Shown one piece after another: positions 7,117 to 11,388 of a stretch of DNA of 11,388 bases. The notes below the pieces were generated by a model, which saw only the letters and a list, made by a program, of their open reading frames with translations, made no database searches and was not told the origin of the DNA. Source of the DNA: Clostridium sp. UBA6758 (lineage in GTDB: Bacteria > Bacillota > Clostridia > Clostridiales > Clostridiaceae); assembly GCA_002453475.1 (NCBI GenBank), contig DKGY01000054.1:42279-53666 (forward strand). Direction: 5' to 3'. Numbering within the stretch: position 1 is the stretch's first letter; each line of letters opens with the position of its first letter. Made by a program: the position numbers and the translations under genes.

Positions 7117-8685
7117 ATGATAAAAACTAAATTTGAAGAACTTGGACTTAAGGATTCCATATTAAAGTCTATAAATGACTTAAACTTTGAAAATCCTAGC
7201 GATATACAAGAAAAAAGCATTCCTGTAAGTTTACAAGGTTACGATATAATAGGTCAAGCGCAAACAGGAACTGGTAAAACCCTTGCCTTTGGAGCACCTA
7301 TTCTTAGCAATATGGGTCCTAAGGGTGGAGCTATCCAAACCTTAATATTGGCTCCAACAAGAGAATTAGCTATTCAGGTTAGCGAAGAACTTTTGAAATT
7401 ATGTAAGTATGAAAAATATAAGATTCTAGCAATTTACGGTGGTCAATCCTTTGACAGACAACTTGCTGCTCTTAAAAGAGGAGTAGATATTGTAGTTGGA
7501 ACCCCTGGTAGAATATTAGATCATATTAACAGAAGAACATTAAAACTTCAAAATGTTAAATTCCTAGTTTTAGACGAAGCTGATGAAATGTTAAACATGG
7601 GATTTATAGAGGATATAGAAAGTATCCTATCTAACTTAAATGAAGAAAGACAAACGCTTTTATTCTCTGCTACAATGCCAAGACCAATAAAAAACCTATC
7701 CAAAAATTATATGAAACCCGATACTCAACATATTGTAATAGCTAAAAAATCTATGACTGTATCTAAAATACAACAATCATACTTTTTAGTTAACTCATCT
7801 AATAAATTTGATTCACTTTGTAGAATTTTAGACGTAGATAATCCAACTACAACAATAATGTTCTGTAAAACTAAAAAAGGTGTAGATGAGCTAGTTGATT
7901 CTTTACATAGTAAAGGCTATAGTGTTGAAGGTATGCATGGAGATATGAAACAAAGCCAAAGAATGAATACATTAGCTAAATTTAAAAACGGACAATTGCA
8001 TTTCCTTGTAGCTACTGATGTTGCAGCTCGTGGAATCGATGTTGAAGATGTTACTCATGTTATTAACTATGACTTGCCACAAGATATAGAGTCTTATGTG
8101 CATAGAATAGGAAGAACTGGTAGAGCTAATAAAGAAGGTATTGCTTATAGCTTTGCTTCAAGAAAAGAAGTTTCTTTTATAAGACAAATAGAAAATCATA
8201 CTAAAAGTAAGATAGTAAAAAAAGACATTCCTACTTTAGCTGATATATTCTCTGCTAAGTCTGGAAGCTTAATAGAAAATATTGGAAATGTATTGCAAGA
8301 AGACTCATACAACACCTTCTTACCTATGGCTAAGGAACTAATAAATGAGTATGGTGCTGAAGACGTTACTGCTTCTTTACTTAAACTAATGTTTGATAAA
8401 GAATTAAATTGTAACTACGCTGAAGAATCTGTAGAAGTAGATGATACAACAAGATTATTCTTATCTATTGGTAAACTTGATAAAGCTAGAGCTAAAGATG
8501 TTATTGAATTTTTAGATAACACTGCTGGTGTTAAAGGTAAGGAAATTGGAAGAATTGATATCCTTGATAAATTCTCCTTCGTTGATGTACCTAGCAATCT
8601 TGTAAATATAATATTAGAAAATTCTAAAGGAAAAATGTTTGGTAAGAGAAAAGTAAACATTGAAATATCTAATAAAAGAAAATAA
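7117..8685 (+). CDS. DEAD-box ATP-dependent RNA helicase with DbpA-type C-terminal domain
   Basis: A 522-residue RNA helicase that unwinds short duplexes using ATP. Motifs in order: Q-motif region (NFENPSDIQ, 23-31), I AQTGTGKT (48-55), Ia PTRELA (80-85), Ib TPGR (129-132), II DEAD (153-156), III SAT (184-186), V ATDVAARGID (299-308) and VI HRIGRTGR (329-336). A linker follows, then at about 445-517 a DbpA/YxiN-like RNA-binding domain (TRLFLSIGKLDKARAKDVIE onward). In characterised family members that domain directs the enzyme to 23S rRNA during 50S assembly. The role here is therefore probably ribosome biogenesis or cold adaptation; this is inference from the family. AGAGGA lies six bases before the ATG. 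An ATG at 7113 is out of frame. A single-gene unit with its own terminator. Confidence 0.95.
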   Translation: MIKTKFEELGLKDSILKSINDLNFENPSDIQEKSIPVSLQGYDIIGQAQTGTGKTLAFGAPILSNMGPKGGAIQTLILAPTRELAIQVSEELLKLCKYEKYKILAIYGGQSFDRQLAALKRGVDIVVGTPGRILDHINRRTLKLQNVKFLVLDEADEMLNMGFIEDIESILSNLNEERQTLLFSATMPRPIKNLSKNYMKPDTQHIVIAKKSMTVSKIQQSYFLVNSSNKFDSLCRILDVDNPTTTIMFCKTKKGVDELVDSLHSKGYSVEGMHGDMKQSQRMNTLAKFKNGQLHFLVATDVAARGIDVEDVTHVINYDLPQDIESYVHRIGRTGRANKEGIAYSFASRKEVSFIRQIENHTKSKIVKKDIPTLADIFSAKSGSLIENIGNVLQEDSYNTFLPMAKELINEYGAEDVTASLLKLMFDKELNCNYAEESVEVDDTTRLFLSIGKLDKARAKDVIEFLDNTAGVKGKEIGRIDILDKFSFVDVPSNLVNIILENSKGKMFGKRKVNIEISNKRK

Positions 8686-8706
8686 GCTTACATCTAATAT
8701 ATAACT

Positions 8707-8740
8707 AAAATGCGGTATTCCACTTAATACTGCATTTTTT
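8707..8740 (+). terminator. Intrinsic terminator of the helicase gene
   Basis: ATGCGGTATT (8710-8719) pairs with AATACTGCAT (8726-8735) in ten base pairs with one wobble and a six-base loop. A run of T follows immediately, and again at 8742-8748. The upstream AAA extends the stem. It separates the helicase from the lipoprotein gene. Confidence 0.92.
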
Positions 8741-8773
8741 ATTTTTTTGTTTGAAATCTGGTATACCTCCTAG

Positions 8774-8782
8774 TGATATAAT
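8774..8782 (+). promoter_or_regulatory. Extended -10 promoter of the WG-repeat lipoprotein
   Basis: TGATATAAT combines a perfect TATAAT (8777-8782) with the TG of an extended -10. No -35 has normal spacing: TTGAAA at 8751-8756 is 20 bases away. The predicted start is near 8789, giving a leader of about 32 bases. The 8-base perfect palindrome GGTATACC (8760-8767) lies between the -35 and -10 areas and could be an operator half. Confidence 0.65.
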
Positions 8783-8820
8783 GTTAAAATATAGTAAATA
8801 GTATTTTAAAAGGAGGATAT

Positions 8821-10272
8821 ATGAAGATTCTAAATAAAATTTTTTTAATATTATTACTAATTTCTTGTGTTCTTCTAAGTGGTTGTAATGACAATGCTAA
8901 ATATGAAGATGCTTGCCCCTTCAATGAAGGCCTAGCTGCTGTTAAACTTAGAGATCTCTGGGGATTTATTGATACAGAAGAAAATCTAGTTATAACCCCA
9001 GACTATGACGAAGCATATGCATTTTATAATAATATAGCGCTAGTAAAAAAAGATGGTCTTTGGGGTGCCATTGATAAAAAAAATAATGTGATAATTCCAT
9101 TTGAATACGAAGAAGCTAATCTTGCATCCGATACTCTTATTTCCGTTAAAAAGAAAAACAAATATGGTTGTATAGATTTAAAAAACAATATAGTAGTTGA
9201 CTTCATCTCTGATTCTCCAATCTCACTATATAAATACAATAATGAAAATATAGCGACAATAACAAAAGATAATCTCCACGGTTTTATAGATTTAGATACT
9301 AATTTGAAAGTAGAACCTAAGTATAGTAGTGTAATGCCTATATTCAATAATAATTCTATGGTTTATCTTGAAAGCAATGGAAAGTTTGGTTTTGTAAATC
9401 TAGATAGTAAAACTATAATAGAACCTAAATATCCTTGTCACTTAAACTTTAATGATGATATGTCTCCTGTATATATAGATGGAAAACTTGGTTATATAAA
9501 TATTGAAGATGAACTAGTAATTGATCCTATTTATGAAAATGCTGACCCATTTTACAATGGACTAGCTGTAGTGCGTCTTAATGGTAAAGCTGGATGTATA
9601 GACAAGAGTGGTAATGTCATTGTTCCTTTTATATATGATTATATAAATTCTTTTTTTGAAAATGATATATCCATAGTTTCCTTAAATAATAAAGTTGCTC
9701 TTATAAATAATAAAGGAGAATTACTCTTCGAGCCTAAGTTTCAACAAATTGAATTAAACTCTGAAAATGATATGTTTGCTGCTACCTATGAAGATGAAGA
9801 TGGAAACTATAAAAAAGTATTTATAAATAAACAGGGTGAAATTATACTTAGTACAGATTATACAGAAATTTATCCACTTTTCTACGGCTTTTCTTCAATT
9901 TATAAGTCAAGCAAGTGTGGTATTTTAGCTTCTAGCGGCATGGAGATAGTTCCTCCTATTTATGATGAAGTCCTTCCTATGGATTCATTAGGAAATAATT
10001 TCCAAGTATGTCTAGGTGGTGAATGGGGAATTATCGATAAAAATCAAAAGGAAATCTTAAAATGTGAATATGATACTATTGACTCTTATCCCGAAAATAT
10101 GTTTATAGTAACTAAAGATAATAAATATGGGCTTTTTAACAAATCCTCTAACAAATTTACAGATACCATATATGATGAAATTAAATTTTCTTATGAGGAT
10201 AATGCTCCTATAGCTGTGAAATTAGATAATCAGTGGTTTTATATTGATAAGAATGGTAATAAACTAAAGTAA
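8821..10272 (+). CDS. WG-repeat (KWG-type) surface lipoprotein
   Basis: A 483-residue exported lipoprotein. The N-terminus is a lipoprotein signal: charged MKILNK, a hydrophobic core, then the lipobox LLSGC with Cys22 as lipid anchor. The rest is a tandem array of WG-type beta repeats, about 34-36 residues each, with pattern (x)WG(F/x)ID...G/N...(I/V)xPxYD. I count 13 unit cores, at residues 46, 80, 114, 152, 188, 222, 255, 291, 331, 365, 401, 435 and 471. The Trp is kept in units 1, 2, 11 and 13. Unit 4 has LHG, and units at 291 and 331 have lost the Gly (KVALIN, KKVFIN). The repeats probably fold as a beta-propeller or solenoid. No enzyme motif is visible and the ligand is unknown. A strong AGGAGG (8811-8816) precedes the ATG. 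It stands alone between two terminators. Confidence 0.92.
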   Translation: MKILNKIFLILLLISCVLLSGCNDNAKYEDACPFNEGLAAVKLRDLWGFIDTEENLVITPDYDEAYAFYNNIALVKKDGLWGAIDKKNNVIIPFEYEEANLASDTLISVKKKNKYGCIDLKNNIVVDFISDSPISLYKYNNENIATITKDNLHGFIDLDTNLKVEPKYSSVMPIFNNNSMVYLESNGKFGFVNLDSKTIIEPKYPCHLNFNDDMSPVYIDGKLGYINIEDELVIDPIYENADPFYNGLAVVRLNGKAGCIDKSGNVIVPFIYDYINSFFENDISIVSLNNKVALINNKGELLFEPKFQQIELNSENDMFAATYEDEDGNYKKVFINKQGEIILSTDYTEIYPLFYGFSSIYKSSKCGILASSGMEIVPPIYDEVLPMDSLGNNFQVCLGGEWGIIDKNQKEILKCEYDTIDSYPENMFIVTKDNKYGLFNKSSNKFTDTIYDEIKFSYEDNAPIAVKLDNQWFYIDKNGNKLK

Positions 10273-10339
10273 CTTTTAAATCATAGCTATATGTAATATT
10301 TTATAATTATACTAATGCTTTAAAGAATATATAAGTTTT

Positions 10340-10378
10340 AAAGGATGCATGATGGATATAGTTATTATGCATCCTTTT
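10340..10378. terminator. Hairpin between convergent lipoprotein and TetR genes
   Basis: AAAGGATGCAT (10340-10350) and ATGCATCCTTT (10367-10377) are a perfect 11-base inverted repeat with a 16-base loop. The right arm overlaps the last codons and stop of the TetR gene. Only four T follow on the plus strand and three on the minus strand, so it is a plausible but weak bidirectional terminator. Confidence 0.6.
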
Positions 10379-10931
10379 CATATCTCTCTAATGCTCTCAT
10401 AAAGTTACCTTCTACTAATTCACTTAACTTTTCAATAATCGTGTGAGAATCTTCCTTCATTCCACCATTCATCCATTGAATTACCAAGCCTGTAAAAGCT
10501 AAAGTATAAAAATTTGCAATAAACTTCTTATTATCTTCTGTAGCCTTCATATTTTTGGAAACTTCATTAACTACTCCAATAATTAAATCATAAGTAACTG
10601 TGTAAAGATATAAATCTAGATGATTTTTTCCTAAGGAATTTAAAGTATTCATACAAAATCTTCTATTGCTTTCTATATAGTTGAAAATCTTTTGAAATCC
10701 ATCAGTCCAGGTGCTATAACTTCTATATTGTGATATACTTTCCACCGCTTCTGTTTCATAAATCCACTCTAATAAATTGTATATATCTTGAAAATGATAA
10801 TAAAATGTTTGTCTATTTAGTCCACAGTTATCAACTATATCTTTAACATATATTTTATTTAAAGATGTAGAATTCATTAATTCCTTTAAAGATTTAGCTA
10901 ATGCTTTCTTGGTTATTATTGAATTTGACAT
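10365..10931 (-). CDS. TetR-family transcriptional regulator, DhaS-like
   Basis: A one-component DNA-binding regulator. From the preferred ATG at 10931 it has 188 residues. The N-terminal helix-turn-helix is clear: ALAKSLKELMNSTSLNKIYV followed by KDIVDNCGLNRQTFYYHFQD, with the YYHF of the TetR recognition region. The C-terminal helical part, with a WMNGGMKE segment near the end, matches the DhaS-like subgroup (TetR_C_8 type) common in clostridia. I chose 10931 rather than the in-frame ATG at 10964 because AGGGAGG (10950-10944) lies between them and can only serve the second start, and nothing like a binding site precedes the first. The longer form would add 11 residues. No dihydroxyacetone kinase or transporter gene lies beside it, so the target and ligand are unknown. 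Confidence 0.9.
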   Translation of the reverse strand: MSNSIITKKALAKSLKELMNSTSLNKIYVKDIVDNCGLNRQTFYYHFQDIYNLLEWIYETEAVESISQYRSYSTWTDGFQKIFNYIESNRRFCMNTLNSLGKNHLDLYLYTVTYDLIIGVVNEVSKNMKATEDNKKFIANFYTLAFTGLVIQWMNGGMKEDSHTIIEKLSELVEGNFMRALERYEKDA

Positions 10932-10943
10932 AGGTATCTCTTT

Positions 10944-10950
10944 CCTCCCT
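10944..10950 (-). promoter_or_regulatory. Ribosome binding site deciding the TetR start
   Basis: AGGGAGG on the minus strand lies 12 bases before the ATG at 10931. The spacing is a little long, but the site lies downstream of the alternative ATG at 10964, so it can only serve the internal start. Confidence 0.6.
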
Positions 10951-11008
10951 ATGGATTTTTTCATCGTTATATTTACTATACATTATATTATCATTTTATT
11001 CCATTAAT

Positions 11009-11038
11009 TTTATATTACCACTTTTTAAAGTTTGTAAA
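11009..11038 (-). promoter_or_regulatory. Candidate promoter of the TetR gene
   Basis: On the minus strand TTTACA (11038-11033) and TATAAA (11014-11009) are separated by 18 bases, with a predicted start near 11001. A perfect TATAAT at 10987-10982 is an alternative -10, but it lacks a good -35. I saw no convincing palindromic operator overlapping either. Confidence 0.4.
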
Positions 11039-11055
11039 TATTTCTACAATAATAA

Positions 11056-11113
11056 AGAGCTATCTTAAAATTAGTTCAACATTATATGAAGTTGATCAAT
11101 TTAAGATAGCTCT
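11056..11113. repeat. Long inverted repeat (58 bases)
   Basis: AGAGCTATCTTAAA (11056-11069) and TTTAAGATAGCTCT (11100-11113) are perfectly complementary over 14 bases. The pairing continues inward with few mismatches (ATTAGTTCAAC against GTTGATCAAT) to a loop of about ten bases. T-tracts on either side are poor; the minus strand reads TTTATTATT after the stem. It lies downstream of the minus-strand gene at the right edge and upstream of the TetR gene. It may be a terminator, an mRNA 3' stabiliser or a small dispersed repeat. Confidence 0.75.
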
Positions 11114-11117
11114 ATGA

Positions 11118-11162
11118 TTTATAATATTATATGCTATAATTAAGTCACAATAATATTATAAA
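11118..11162. repeat. Second AT-only inverted repeat (45 bases)
   Basis: TTTATAATATTAT (11118-11130) and ATAATATTATAAA (11150-11162) are perfectly complementary over 13 bases around a 19-base loop. Each arm also contains the self-complementary ATAATATTAT. The repeat begins four bases after the previous one ends and is 19 bases downstream of the stop of the minus-strand gene at 11182. Confidence 0.6.
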
Positions 11163-11181
11163 TATTTTCTTTTATTATATT

Positions 11182-11388
11182 TTACTGCTCTATTACTTGA
11201 TGTGCTCCAACTTTTACAAATTCTTGAGCATCAGTATTAATAAGTTTTTCCATCCAATCATTACCTGCATTTGTAGGAACAGTAACTCTAACTGTCATTT
11301 TAATAAAATCTCTAACTTCCATTCCATTTTCATATACTCTATTAGGAACATTTGGATCTATTTGTGCATGACCATGTTGAGAAGTGAG
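11182..11388 (-). CDS. C-terminal fragment of an unrecognised protein
   Basis: The minus strand is open from the right edge to a TAA at 11184-11182, giving the last 68 residues of a protein. It reads LTSQHGHAQIDPNVPNRVYE at its start, then a region rich in beta-type and acidic residues (MEVRDFIKMTVRVTVPTNAG), and ends FVKVGAHQVIEQ. Codon use is like the neighbouring genes. There is no membrane segment, cysteine, LPXTG-type anchor or familiar motif in the visible part. I do not recognise the family, and the N-terminus lies outside the window. Confidence 0.75.
   Translation of the reverse strand, partial: LTSQHGHAQIDPNVPNRVYENGMEVRDFIKMTVRVTVPTNAGNDWMEKLINTDAQEFVKVGAHQVIEQ

Noticed and set aside
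8415..9347. Minus-strand open frames at 8415-8660 and 9024-9347
   Set aside because: They are antisense to the helicase and WG-repeat genes, whose frames carry clear motifs and repeats.
10932..10964. Longer TetR start at 10964
   Set aside because: No ribosome binding site precedes it, and a purine-rich site lies between it and the ATG at 10931.
10965..11020. Possible TetR operator palindromes (TAAT...ATTA type) upstream of the regulator
   Set aside because: Symmetry is short and made only of A and T, not distinguishable from background.

Overview
The window is a stretch of very AT-rich, low-GC Gram-positive chromosome, most like Clostridium sensu stricto. The evidence is the AT-biased codon use, strong AGGAGG-type ribosome binding sites, occasional TTG and GTG starts, a T-box leader on an aminoacyl-tRNA synthetase gene, a lipobox-type lipoprotein, and short intergenic gaps closed by intrinsic terminators. 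I cannot name the species. Most genes are housekeeping or general accessory. I saw no prophage, transposase, CRISPR array, tRNA or rRNA gene, or toxin/defence island.

Layout. The left third (1-2445, minus strand) is most of valS, valyl-tRNA synthetase, running off the left edge. Upstream of it (2446-2925) lie a promoter and a valine-type T-box riboswitch whose terminator and antiterminator can both be drawn. A small TPR protein gene with a TTG start (3026-3385, plus) diverges from valS and ends in a bidirectional terminator that overlaps its stop codon. Converging on it is a three-gene minus-strand cluster, probably one operon, transcribed in the order M16 zinc protease (5620-6867), recX (4718-5581), and a four-helix membrane protein with an external transglutaminase-like domain (3489-4676).

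Divergent from that cluster is a DEAD-box RNA helicase with a DbpA-type RNA-binding tail (7117-8685, plus), followed by its own terminator. Next comes a lipoprotein made of about 13 WG-type repeats (8821-10272, plus), preceded by an extended -10 promoter. The 14-base core of that promoter recurs, in two tandem copies, upstream of the helicase gene. A TetR-family regulator of the DhaS-like type (10365-10931, minus) converges on the lipoprotein gene across a shared hairpin. The right edge holds the C-terminal end of an unrecognised minus-strand protein, followed downstream by two large consecutive inverted repeats (11056-11113 and 11118-11162).

How the parts relate. valS is regulated by uncharged tRNA-Val through transcription antitermination. 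The protease, RecX and transglutaminase genes are linked by gaps of about 40 bases and share no obvious pathway. The helicase, lipoprotein and TetR genes look like separate transcription units. No complete new system is evident. The best leads are the CvpA-like/transglutaminase fusion, the WG-repeat lipoprotein, the shared promoter motif, and the paired inverted repeats at the right end.
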